This document shows, piece after piece, positions 11,953-24,195 of a DNA stretch of 64,000 bases (the first letter of the stretch is position 1; the number at the start of each line of letters is the position of its first letter). The stretch is from positions 172,699,494 through 172,763,493 of the forward strand of contig CM070899.1 of assembly GCA_036417435.1 (NCBI GenBank), written 5' to 3'. The stretch is from Inia geoffrensis (Eukaryota > Chordata > Mammalia > Artiodactyla > Iniidae). The translations under genes were made by a program, and so were the position numbers. The notes under the pieces are model-generated. The model ran no database searches and had not been told where the DNA came from. It worked only from the letters and a program-made list of their open reading frames with translations.

Positions 11953-14930
11953 TGGCCAAGATGGCAGAACAGAAGTACCCTAAGCTCACCCCCACTCAGG
12001 AGCACACCAAAATCCAACACTCTGCAGAACGATCATTGTTGAAAAAGACTGAAACCTACCAGAAAAAATCCCCTACAATTAAAGACATAAAACAAGGCAC
12101 ATAGGAGGGGCTGATTTGTGATATCAAATCCCATGTCCCCCAGGTGGGTGACCCACCAACTGGAGCATAATTGAATTATTTTCCCACGGGAGTGAGAGTT
12201 CTGAGTCCCACATCAGGCCCCCTAGCCTGGGGGGTCTGGCACTGGGGAAAGGAGCCCCCAGAGCATTTGGATATGAAGTCCAGCAGGGCTTGAGTGCAGA
12301 AGCTACACAGGATTGGGGACAACAGACTTCACTCTTAAAAGAGTACACATAAAACCTCATGTGCACTGGGACCAAGAGCAAAAGCAGTAATTTGATAGGA
12401 GCCTGGGCCAGACATACCTGATGGTCTTAGAGGGTCTCCTGGGGAGTCAGGGTGCAGCTGTGGCCCACCTTGGGGACCTAGACACTGGTGGCAGGTATTA
12501 TCAGTGAGCATTCATCTGCATGAGCTCTCCTGGAAACAGTGCCACGCATCAGGCTGCCTAAAGACTTCATGAGCACACAGCCACCTGTAGACACACCTCT
12601 AGACATCGCCTTGCCCCCCAGAGGACCAAGACATACCTCCATCCACCAGGGTGCAGGCACCAGTCCTTCAGAAGTCTCTAGATTAGCTTCACCCACCAGT
12701 GAGCAGAAACCAGAAGCAAGAAAACTATAGTCCAGCAGCCTTCAGACTGAGTCCACAAACACATGCCAGTGACCGCCCTGGGACCAGCTGGCCCCCTGCC
12801 CTTGGGTGAAGAGAGGAGCGTGCACTTCTGGGATGCATAGGTTGTCTCCTATAGAGGGCCATTTCTCCAAGGTCAAACATAACCAACCTACCACATACAT
12901 AAAAATACAAGTAACTATTTAGACAAAATGAAGTGACAAAGGAATATGTTTCAGAGAAAGGAACAAGATAAACTGCAGAAGAACAACCAAGTGATGTAGA
13001 GATAGGCAGTCTACACAAGGAACAATTTGGAGTAATGATCATAAAGGTGATCAAAGAACTCGTGAGGAGAATGGATGCACAGAGTGAGAAATTAGAAGTT
13101 TTTAACAAATAATTAGGAAATATAACAACCAAACAGAATTAATAACTGACATGAAAAATACACTACATGGTATCAATAATAGACTAAATGAGGCAGAGGA
13201 CCAGATCAATGAGCTGGAAAACAAAATAGTGGAAATCACTGCTGCTGAACAAAGAAAAAAGAATGAAGAGAAATGAGGACAGTTTAAGAGACCTCTGGGA
13301 CAACATAAAGCACGCTAGTATTTGCATGATTAGGGTCCCAAAAGGAGAAGAGAAAGGCTTGAGAAAATATTTGAAGAAATAATAGCTGAAAACTTCTCTA
13401 ACCTGGGGGAAGGAAACTGTCACCGAAGTCCAGGAATTGTGAAGAGTTCCATACAGGATTAACCCACAGAGGAACACAGCAGACACAGTGTAATCAATCA
13501 AAATGACTAAAAGAATATGAAGAGTAACAACATACAAGGGAACTCCCATAAGGCTATCAGCTGATTTTTCAGCAGAAACCTTGCAGGCCACAAGGGAGTG
13601 GCAATGATATACTTAAAGTAATGAAAGAGAAAAACCTACACCCAAGAACACTCAGTAAGGCTATTGTTCAGATTTGATGGAGAAATCAAAGCTTTACAGA
13701 GAAGCAAAAGCTAAAAGAGTTCACCACCAAACAAGCTTTACAAAAAATGCTAAAGGAAGTTCTCTAGGCAGAAAAGGCCACAGCTAGAAACAAGAAAATT
13801 ATGAAATGGAAAAACTCGCTACTAAGGCAAACATACAGTAAAGGTAGTAAATCATCCACACACAAAGCTAGGGGTTAAAAGACAAAAGTAGTACAATTTT
13901 GTATGCAAAATAAGCAGTTAAGGCATACACAGCCCCCAAAGATAGACTTACAATATCACAAACAGTAATTTTGAGGGGAGAAGAGTACAAATGCAGAATA
14001 TCTAAAATGTGTTTGAAATTAAGAAGTCAGCAACTTAAGCATGTATCAATATAGACTGCTATATATAGAAAAACCTCATGGTAACTGCAAAACAAAAATC
14101 TATAATAGATATAGACACGAAAAAGAGATCCAAACAACACTAAAGGTTGTCATCAAATCACAAGAGAACAAAAGAAGGGGGAAAAAAGCTACAAAAACAA
14201 ATCCAAAACACTTAACAAAATTGCAGTAAGAAGATATGTATCGATAGTTACCTTAAATGTAAAGGGACTAAATGTTCCAAAACCAAAAGACACAGGCTGG
14301 CTGAATGGATACAAAAATAATACCCAAATATTTGCTGCCTACAAGAGACTCACTTCAGACCTAGATACACAGATGGAGAGTGAGGGGATGTAAAAAGGTA
14401 TACCATGCAAATGGAAATCAAAAGAAAACCAGAGTAGCAATATGCAGATAAAATAGACTTTAAAATAAAGACTGTTACAAGAGACAAGGACACTACATTA
14501 TGATCAATGGATCAATCCAAGAAGATACAATTTTAAGTATATATATGCACCCAACATAGGAGCACCTCAACATATAAGACGAATGTTAGACATAAAAGGA
14601 GAAATTGGCAGTAACACAATAAGAGTGCGGGACTGTAACAACCCACTTACATCAATGACAGATCATCCCAACAAAATCAATAAAGAAACATAGGCCTTAA
14701 GTGACACTTTAGACCAGATGGGCTTAATTGATATTTATAGAGCATTCCATCCCAAAGCAGAAGAATACATTCATTTCAAGTGCACATGGAACATTCTCCA
14801 GGATAGGTCACATGCTCGGCCTCAAAGCGAACCTCAGTAATTCTAAGAAAACTTAAATCATCAAGCATCTTTTCTGACCCCAACACTATAAGGCTAGAAA
14901 TCAACTACAAGGAAAAAAAAAAAAACAACT

Positions 14931-15060
14931 GGGGAATTACCTGGTGGTCCAGTGGTTAGGACTCTGAGTTTTCACTGCCAAGAGCATGGTTTCGATTCCT
15001 GGTTGGGGAACTAAGATCCCACAAGCCATGTGGCACAGCAGACAGAAAAACAAACAATCA
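14931..15060 (+). mobile_element. Older tRNA-derived CHR/Bov-tA-like SINE
   Basis: The tRNA-like head reads 'cctggtggtccagtggttag' and continues through a B-box-like ggtttcgattcc and 'ggggaactaagatcccac', ending in an A-rich tail near 15045-15072. It is shorter and more diverged than the other SINEs and fits the older 'ggtccagtggtt' type. It sits in the L1 ORF2 endonuclease region. I could not fix a clean target duplication. Confidence 0.8.
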
Positions 15061-17326
15061 AATGCAAAAAAACCCCAAACACGTGGAGGCTTAACAATAC
15101 GTTAATAAACAACCAATGGCTCACTGAAGAAATCAAGAGGAAGTTAAAATACCCAGAAACAAATGAAAATGAAAACACAACTATCCAAAACTTATGAGAT
15201 GCACGGAAAGCAGTTCTACAGAGGGAAGTTCATACCAATACAAGCTTATCTCTGGACACAAGAAAAAATCTCAAACAACCTAACCTTACAACTAAAGCAA
15301 CTAGAGAAAAAAGAACAAACAAAACCCAACGTTAGTAGAAGGAACGAAATCAGAAAGATCAAACCAGAAATAAATGAAATAGAGATTTAAAAAACAGTAG
15401 GAGAGATCAATGAAACTAAAAGTTGGTTCTTTGAAAAGATAACCAAAATTGATAAACCTTTAGCCAGGGTCGTCAAGGAAAAGGGAAAGCGCCAAAATCA
15501 ATGAAATCAGAAATGAAAAAGAAGTTACAGTGGATACCACAGAAATACCAAGGATCATAACAGACTACTACAAGAAACTATACGCCAATAAAAATGGAGA
15601 ACCTAGAAGAAATGGACAAATTCTTGAACCAAGAAGAAACAGAAAATATGAACAAATTACCAGAATTGAAATTGACAGTAATTTGAAAACTGTCAACAAG
15701 CAAAAGTCCAGGACCAGATAGCTTCATAGGTAAATTCTACCAAACATTTGGAGAAGAGGGTTAACACCTATCCTTCTTAAAACTATTCCAAAACATTTGC
15801 AGAGGAAGGAACACTTCCGAACTCATTCTGTGAGGCCATTATCCTGATACCAAAACGAGACAAAGCTGTCACAAAAAATAAAATTACAGGCCAATATCAC
15901 TGATGAACATAGATGCAGAAATCATCAACAAAATATTAGCAAACTGATTCTAACAATACATTGGATTATATACTGTCATCAAGGGGGATTTATTTATCCC
16001 AGGGATGTAAGGATTTTTCAATATCTACAAATCAGATTGATACACATTAACAAATTGAAGAATAAAAACCATATGATCATCTCAATAGATGCAGAAAAAG
16101 CTTTTGATAAAATTCAACATCTATAATAAAACTCCAGAAGCTGGGGATAGGGGGAAACATACCTCAACATAATAAAGGCCATATATGACAAACCCACAGC
16201 TAACATCATGCTCAACAGTGAAAAGCTGAAAGCATTTCCCCTAAGATCAGGGACAAAACAGGGATGCCTGCTCTCGCCACTTTTATTCAACATAGTTTTG
16301 GAAGCCTTAGCCACAGCAATCAGAGAAGAAGAAGAAAAAAGGAATCCAAATTGGAAAAGTAAAACTAACTGCAGATGACATGATGCTGTCAGAAAACTTG
16401 TAGAGCTCATCAATGAATTCAGTAAACTTGCTGGATACAAAATTAATATACAGAAATATGTTGTATTTCTATACACTAACAACGAAGTATCAGAGAAATT
16501 AAAGAAACAATCTCATTTACCATCACATCAAAAAGAATAAATTCCTAGGAATAAACCTCCCTAAGGAGGCAAAAAGACCTGTACTCCAAAAACTATAACA
16601 TGCTGATGAAAAGAAATAGAAGATGACACAAACAGATGAAAAGATACACTGTGTTCCTGGACTGGAAAAACCAATATTGTCAAAATGACTATACTACCAA
16701 AGGCAATCTAAAAATTCGGTGCAATTCCTATGAAATTACCAATGGCATTTTTCACAGAACTAGAACAAAGTATTTTTTAATTTGTGTGGAAACACCAAAG
16801 ACCCTGAATAGCCACAACAATCTGGAGAATGAAGAACGGAGCTGGAGGAATCCTGCTCCCTGACTTGAGACTGTACTACAAAGCTACAGTAATCAAAAGA
16901 GTATGGTACTGGCACAAAGAAACATATAGATCAATGGAACAGGATAGAAAGCCCAGAGATAAATATACACACTTAATGGTCAATCTATGACAAAGGATGC
17001 AAGAATATACAATAGAGAAAAGACAGTCTCTTCAATAAGTGGTGCTGGGAAAACTGGACACTTACATGTAAAAGAATGAAATTAGAACATTCTCTAACAC
17101 CATATAGAAAAATAAATTCATAATGGATTAAAGACCTAAATGTAAGACTGGATACTGTAAAACTCCTAGAGGAAAACATAGGCAGAACACTCTTTGACAC
17201 AAATTGCAGCAATAAATTTTTTGGATCTATCTCCTAGAGTAGTGGAAATGAAAGCAAAAATAAATAGATGGGATTAATTAAACTTTAAAAGTTTTGCACA
17301 GCAAAGGAATCCATAAAGAAAATGAA

Positions 17327-17540
17327 GGGCTTCCCTGGTGGTGCAGTGGTTGAGAGTCCGCCCGCCAATGCAGGGGACACGGGTTCGTGCCCCGGTCTGC
17401 GAAGATCCCACATGCCGCAGAGCGGCTGGGCCCGTGAGCCATGGCCGCTGAGCCTGCACGTCCCGAGCCTGCGCATCCTAAGCCTGTGCTCCGCAACGGG
17501 AGAGGCCACAGCAGTGGGAGGCCCGCGTACCACAAAAAAA
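17327..17540 (+). mobile_element. CHR-type SINE in L1 ORF2
   Basis: Forward-oriented CHR SINE. The target duplication aaagaaaatgaa is at 17315-17326 and 17541-17552. It differs from the other copies by a short extra internal unit: 'gcctg' occurs three times at about 15-bp spacing (17451-17490), where other copies have two. Confidence 0.95.
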
Positions 17541-18471
17541 AAAGAAAATGAAAAGACAACATATGGACTGGGAGAAAATATTTGCAAATGATCCTACTGA
17601 TAAGGGATTATTTTCAAAAATATAGAAATGTCTCATACAGCTTATAAAAAACGAAAAAACCCAATCAAAAATTGGGCAGAAGAACTACATAGATATCTCT
17701 CCAGAGAAGACATTCAGATAGCCAACAGGCACATGAAAAAATGTTCAACGTAACTAATTATTAAGAGAAATGCAAATGAAAACTACAATGAGGTATCACC
17801 TCACTGTGGTCAGAGTGGCCATCATTAAAAAGTCTACAAAGAATAAATGCTGGAGAGGATATGGAGAAAAGGGAATCCTCCTACACTGTTAGTGTGAATG
17901 TAAATTGGTGCAGCCACTAGGAAAACAGTATAGACGTTCCTTAAGAAACTAAAAATAGAGTTACCATATGATCCAGTAATTCCACACCTGTGCATATATT
18001 CGGAGAAAACTCCAATTCGAAAAGATATACACACACCCATATACACAATGGACTAATCAGTCATAAAAAAGAATGAAATAATGCCATTTGCATCAACATG
18101 GATGGAACTAGACATCATACTAAGTGAAGTAAGTCAGACAAAAACAAATACATGATATCCCTTATACCTGGATTGTAAAAAAATTATACAAATGAACTTA
18201 TTTACAAAAGAGAAATAGACCCATAGACACAGAAAACAAATTTACAGTTACCAAAGGGGATTTGGAGGAGTCTGGCATTAACATATACACATTACTATAT
18301 ATAAAATCGGTAAACAACAAAGGCCTACTGTATAGCACCTACTGTATTCAATATCTTATAAGCAGCTATGGTGGAAAATAATATATATGTAAAAAATCAC
18401 TCTGCTGTACAAATGAAACTAAGACAACATTGTAAATTAACTATACTTCAATTTTTAAAATATCTGTAGAA

Positions 18472-19145
18472 GATACACACAAGAAATTAAGGGAATCAAA
18501 CCATGTACATACCAAAAAAAAAATCAATGAAACATCAATTAAGGCAGCAAAAGAAGGAAAGAGGGACAAAAATGCTCTAAGTTATATAGAAAAGAATTAA
18601 AATGGAAACAGTAAGTGCTGCTCTATCAGTAATTACTTTAAATGTAAAGAGTTTATATGTACCAATCAAAAGATATAGATTAGCTGAATGGAGAAAAGAA
18701 CAAACTTCAACTATATGCCATGTACGAGAGACTCACTTTTGATCTTAGGACATACATATGCTGCAAGTAAAAGGATGGAAAAAGATACTCCATGTAACTG
18801 CAACTAAAAAAGAACAAGAGTGGCTGTACTTATGTCAGACAAAATAGACCTTAAGACCAAAACAAGAAAAACATTATATAAAAATAAGGTCAGAAAGATA
18901 CACCAATTATAAGTATACAGGTACCTAACATAGTAATCATTTCATGATGTGTACATATATAAAACATGTTGTGCACCTTAAATATATTAAAGTTTTATCA
19001 GTTATACCTCAATATGACAGAATAGAAAACCAATAGAAAAAAAATGAAACTAAAAGTTGGTTTTTTGAATGGGTCAACAAAATTGACAAACCCTTAGCTA
19101 CATTAACTAAGATAAAAAATGGAAGACAAAATTAGATATTACAAC
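18472..19145 (+). mobile_element. Old host L1 resumes: ORF2 endonuclease start, 3'-end patch, RT start
   Basis: Continuation of the L1 interrupted at 11952. 18472-18937 covers the inter-ORF end and the first part of ORF2. 18938-19012 looks like an L1M 3' terminus (text ending 'ttatacctcaatatg'). 19035-19145 is ORF2 again, near the start of the reverse-transcriptase domain. The middle patch suggests either a further small L1 insertion or a deletion joining two copies. Confidence 0.65.
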
Positions 19146-19436
19146 AGAAACCACATTATTTTAGAACTAAATGACTCAATTATCAGGGGGCCCGGTAAAG
19201 CAGATTATTTGGGGGTGGGCTCTGGATTGGTTACTTTGTATTTGAACAGCACTCTCAGGTGAGGAATTGGTTAGCCCTGGAAGGGCCCCAGATGTCAAAG
19301 CATCAAAAATACAGAAAATTAAAAAGGCATGATTAATATACTTCTTTAATAATATCATCTTATATTAGTAAGGTACACTTGTCCTAATTAATGAACCAAT
19401 ATTGACACATTATTAATAACCACAGTTCATCCTAGA
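19146..19436. other. Unclassified stretch, possibly old L1 or LTR debris
   Basis: Part of 19330-19430 resembles text I associate with old L1M elements. The piece at 19180-19300 is richer in G+C and I could not place it. No coding signal was seen. Confidence 0.35.
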
Positions 19437-19950
19437 TATTATGGACTGAATGTGTCCTCCAAACCCTATGTGACTGTATTCAGGGATTGGGCATTTATGG
19501 AAATAACTAAGGTTAAATGAGGTCATACAGATAGGACCCTGATCTGATAAGATTAGTGTCCACATGAGGAGAGACCAGAGCTCTCTCGCTGTTTGTCCAT
19601 ATGCCCTAAGGAAAGGCCATGTGAGAAGGCATCCAGAAAGAGAGCTCTCACCAGAAGAGGGCCAGAGAGAAATGTGTTTATGAGAAAACGGTCAGAAAGA
19701 TACATTTTTTTGAAGATGGAGGAAAAGGGCCATAAGCCAAGAAAATGTGAGCAGCATATAGAAGCCCAAAAAGGCAAGGAAATGGATTCTCTGGTAGAGC
19801 CTCCAGAAAGGAACACAGGACTGCTGACACCTGGTTTTTGGTCTAGTGCAACCTGTGTTGGACTTCTAGTCTACAGCACTGCAAGGTAATAAATTTTTGA
19901 TGTTTAAGTGCTAACTCTGGTAATTTGTTACAGCAGTAACAGAACACAAA
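19437..19950 (+). mobile_element. MLT1-like MaLR solo LTR
   Basis: Diverged LTR of the same broad family as those at 3222 and 4659. It has a tatggactgaatgtgtcc start, an aaggttaaatgaggtcata block, a gccatgtgagaaggc block and an end with aataaattttt followed by 'ggtaatttgttacagcag'. It is longer than the other two because of an internal stretch at 19660-19790. No second LTR was found nearby. Confidence 0.7.
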
Positions 19951-21680
19951 TACCGTGGGTAAGGCCAAATAGAGAGGCCTCTGAAACTGCTACAGACCCA
20001 TCTAAGATAGTAAGTATTAAAAACCTATTGTATCTCAGGGGTAACAGCAGAAATTAATGTAAACCCTAATAACTCAAAGGGTGCAGGCATGGTGGTCTTC
20101 ATCATATGTTGTTTAATTTGCCAGTTTGCCCCTACTAGACTCAACTAGTAGGTACATTGGTAGTTGCTATGACAGATGTGATATATTTGCTAGAGCAGAT
20201 TTTCATGACCTCTGGTACATGGCCACTATATGTGCTCTTTTTTCATTTTTACCAGAAAAGATTAGAAATAATTTGCATCCACTTGGGATGGACAACAGTA
20301 TACATCTACATGGCAGTGTTTACTCTCTCACTCTCTCATAAACATCTGAAGAGATGTGATCCAGTTGGACATGCTGATAAATATCACATCAGCTCACTGT
20401 ATCTTCAGAACTAAGTTCATTATTTCAGATGGTTAAGAGATCACAGCACATGGGATGCCTTCATAGCCATATGTACTCCAGGGGGTGGGAGACAAACCCT
20501 ATAAATATTCAGTGGCAAACCAAATCAGTAAAGTTATTAGGGGCATGCTAAGATATCCCCTCAAAAGTGAAAGACAAATTACTACATTTCACAGATCTCA
20601 CAATGAAGAATAAAAGAAAGTGCCTGGTAATCACATTTGGGTTCTGGAGGTTCAAGCATATTTGAAACTTGGAAATACTCACCTGACCCATATGCCAGGT
20701 GATGCTGCCAGCTTTGAATGGGACTCAGGAAAGAGCTCTGGTGCAGGTGCAGTCTAGGGTTAAGCAGACAAGATGCTTGAATCCGATGAACTGATAAGCT
20801 CTATTATATTAAGTGGTTGGAAAGATGAATACAGAGTTTATGGCAAGCTCAAGTAGCAGAATAAAAATCTATATCCTTAGAGCAAAGCTGACATAAAAAT
20901 ATGGACCTTGATAGAGAACTACTGTCTGTGGGACATCAAGTTTCTATTAAACTATAACTGTTAATCATCATCTGGGTTTTGTCAGATGATTCACATTAAA
21001 ATGACAGGTGGGTCCAATAGCAATCTATTCTAGGGTAGCTGCTGTGCATCCAAGATAGGGCATGAGTAAGGCCAGAGGGCTCAAGTTTAGCTGAATGAGC
21101 TGATGACTCAGACCTGCGTGTCATCCACCATCAGCACCTCCTCAGATCACATCTATAGATATATCAGTCAGAAGGTGGGAGAGTCCCTTATGTCTAGCTG
21201 ATGGAAGAGGAAAGAAGCCAAACAAGATTCATGGAAGGATCACCTTGTATATGGATGCAAGTTAAAGATGGATTGTTGCTATATTCTAACTCCATACTCA
21301 GGTGGTGCTGAAAGACAGGTAATCCTCCAAGGAGAAATCCTCCCAAAGGTCAGAGCTCAGGTTGTTATGTGCTCGTCCACTTAGTATGTAAAGAGAAGTA
21401 GCCTGAGGTAAGAATACTTGCTCATTGGTAGTAGTGAATGACTTCTCTGGTTGGTCAGAAGCCTAGAAAGAGAAAAAACAGAGTGGGGAAAAAGGAGTTT
21501 AAAAAGAATCAGATAGATAAACTCACAGGTCCCACAGTGTGTAGTATCACATTTAATGCTCATCAAAGAACATCCACTATGAAAGAGGCTCTTTAAAAAA
21601 TACAGACTGAGTGAATCTGCCAGTTGAATTTAGACTCAGAATTTAGACTCAGTCATCAGGCACTCTAATGCTTCTGAATA
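19951..21680 (+). pseudogene. Eroded ERVL-type endogenous retrovirus pol relic
   Basis: A plus-strand sequence of about 1.7 kb that I match by recall to the pol region of ERVL elements. The reverse-transcriptase segment is clearest near 20470-20760 (around 'agatatcccctcaaaagtga' and 'gctttgaatgggactcagg'). A short integrase-like segment lies near 21540-21640. Every frame is closed by stops within about 85 codons and large blocks are missing, so it is non-functional. It is unclear whether it was once paired with the LTR to its left, since MaLR interiors normally lack pol. Confidence 0.6.
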
Positions 21681-21689
21681 CCATGAATA

Positions 21690-22805
21690 ATTATTAATTT
21701 GAGAAGAATCAGAAATCAAAATGTGAAATAATGAACCATACTACTACTAGAGAAATGCATCTTCTTTAAGTAGGCAGAAATTTCTAATACTGGAAACAGA
21801 TAAATTAAAAAATTATAAATTGGTCTTCACTAAAATTAAGAACTTCTGTTGACTGAAATACTAATAGAGTGAAAAATCAAGCAAGATACTGGGAAATAAA
21901 ATTTGGAATACATACATGTGATAAAAGATTTGTATTCAGAATATGTTAAGAATTCCTACAATCAACAAGTAAAAAACAGAATAACCCACTTTGAAAAATT
22001 GGCAGAAGACCTGAACAGCCATGTCACTAAAGAGATCCAAATGATGAATAAACATAGAAAATGATGCTCAATGTAATTATGCAACAGGGATATGTATATT
22101 AACACCATGACTGCAATTACATGCTACTTCAAACACACCAGAATGTCTGAAATAGAAAAAAACATGGTAATATCGACTACTCCCAAGAATGTCCAGCAAA
22201 TGCAACTTTCATCTGTGGCTTGTGGGAATGTAAAAAAATGTTTGGCATTATCTAGTAAATTTAATCATATGCATAACTTACGGCCCTTCAATTTCACTTC
22301 TAGGTGTTTACCCTAGATAAACGAGTACATAAGCCTACCAGACGTCATGTACAAGTTGTTTCACAGCACCTCTATTTCTGATAGTCAACAACTTGAAGCA
22401 AACCAAGTGTTCATTATATGTTTATACAATGCAATACAAAACAGTGATGAAAGGAAAAAAGAATGAACTACTGATATATGCAACAACTTGGATAAATCTC
22501 ACAAATTAATGTTGACTAGGAGAATACAGACACAAGTACATACTGTATGATTCTATTCATGTGAAGTTTAAGATAGAATAATCAGTGGTGATTGAAATCA
22601 GAATGGTGATTAGTTTTGGGTGAGAGTGGGTGATGACTGGGAAGAGCAAAAGGAAAATTTCTGTGGTGATGGAAATGTTCTATATCTTGACTTTGGTGGT
22701 AGATACATGGTTATACACAAATGTGAAAATTCATTGAACTGTATACTTTGGATTATGCACTTTACCTACTTGACTATGTTATACCTCAATGAAAACAATT
22801 AAAAA
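21690..22805 (+). mobile_element. Old L1M 3' end (ORF2 tail and 3' UTR)
   Basis: Plus-strand text runs from the ORF2 C-terminal region (about 21760-22330) into a 3' UTR with the typical 'gtatactttggattatgcac' and 'ttatacctcaatgaaaac' ending. It is heavily diverged with no long frame. Confidence 0.75.
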
Positions 22806-23062
22806 TATTAATTAGTACAATCTGCCATATTACAGAATTGAGGAATAGTATCATTTGATAACCTTAATAGATGCGGATAAGTATTAAATAAAATTCAAAA
22901 CATAGTCATGTTAAAAAAAAAAACAACTCAGAAACTAATAATAGAAGGGGAGGAGGTCTTTATCTGATAAAGGGAATCTGCAAAAAAGAATAACTCAGAA
23001 AACATTATACTTAATTACAAAATATTGAAAGCATTTCCTCTGAGATCAATGACAAAATTAAA
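22806..23062 (+). mobile_element. L1 ORF2 reverse-transcriptase fragment
   Basis: A short plus-strand piece with RT-region text (near 22860 'accttaatagatgcggataa' and near 23030 'agcatttcctctgagatcaa'). It is a separate, old copy with deletions. Confidence 0.65.
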
Positions 23063-23582
23063 ATGTCTCCTGTGAAGCAGGTCTCAAGACAGAATTAGAA
23101 TTGTGCTAGATTTATTGGAGAAAATGCTTGTGAAAGATAAGGGAGAGATGGAGCAGCTGTTGGCCAGGAGAGCCTTGAAATTGTGATGGAGGTCTAACAC
23201 GAGAAGGAAGGAAGGAAGATTGGATAAAAGAGTGTCAGACTACGGTGCGTCTTCTAGAAAGAGTCATTCAGGCCAATGAGGAAACTAGTTTAAAAATTGT
23301 TCGCAGAGTCATGTGTAAGGCAGAAATAAACTGACTCTAGAAAATATAAGTAAAATTATAATAAATAGAAAATACAGTGTAATATATAAGAAATAATAGA
23401 GAAATAAGCCCTAATGTAATAGCTGTTACAAAAATGGTAATTGGAGTAAAAAAAGTGCATCAAAATAGGTCATTTATAAGGGACACATTTAAAAGGATAG
23501 GCAGAGTTTGGCACACACACAAGAAAAGATGGAATGTAAGAATACTGAGAAGATCTAGTAATTAAATCCAACACTCTAATCA
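23063..23582. other. Unclassified block, LTR-like in part
   Basis: 23063-23335 starts with TG and has a balanced composition unlike the L1 around it, so it may be an old LTR, but I could not name it. 23336-23582 is A-rich and L1-like in feel. No exon signal was seen. Confidence 0.35.
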
Positions 23583-24195
23583 GCTAGTGGAGAAAATTCT
23601 AAACAAAACAAAAAGACGACCTACAGACTGGGACAAAATATCTGCAAACAATGTGACCAACAAGGGCTTAATTTCCAAGATATACAAAGAGCTCATACAT
23701 CTCAATACTAATAAAACAAGCAACCCAATCAGAAAACGGGCAGAAGTCCTAAATAGACATTTCTCCAAAGAAGACGTACAGATGGGCAACAGGCACATGC
23801 AAAGATGCTCAACATCACTAATTATTAGAGAAATGCAAATCAAAACTACATGAGGTATCACATCACGCCAGTCAGAATGGCTGTCATCAAAAAGTCTACA
23901 AATAATAAATGCTGGAGTGGTTGTGGAGAAAACGGAACCCTCCTACACTGTTGGTGGGAATATAAGTTGGTGCAGCCACTATGGAAAACAGTATGGAGGT
24001 TCCTTGAAAATCTAAAAAATAGAGTTAACATATGATCCAGCAATCCCACTTCTGGGCATGTATCTGGAAAAGAGGAAAACTCTAATTTGAAAAGATGTGT
24101 GTTTGTGTGTGTATAACTGAATCACTTTGTTGTACACCTGAAACTAACATAATATCATAAATCAACTATAATTCAATAAAAATTAAAATCTCAGT
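23583..24195 (+). mobile_element. 5'-truncated L1 3' end with internal deletion
   Basis: ORF2 C-terminal region (23583-24060) with an open frame of 88 codons, then a jump near 24095 straight to the 3' terminal text 'actgaatcactttgttgtac' and a degenerate poly(A). Most of the 3' UTR is missing. Confidence 0.8.

Larger units (their letters stand above)
11953..18456 (+). mobile_element. Near full-length L1, plus strand
   Basis: The 5' UTR starts tggccaagatggcagaacag. The parts are 5' UTR 11953 to about 12925, ORF1 about 12926-13757, a long inter-ORF spacer to about 14236, ORF2 about 14236-18000 (endonuclease, then reverse transcriptase, then C-terminal domain) and 3' UTR to 18456. The target duplication is aaaatagctatagag at 11938-11952 against aaaatatctgtagaa at 18457-18471. 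Both ORFs are interrupted. ORF1 already has a stop two codons after its likely ATG at 12926, and the longest ORF2 frames are below 80 codons. Two SINEs are nested in it. Confidence 0.9.
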
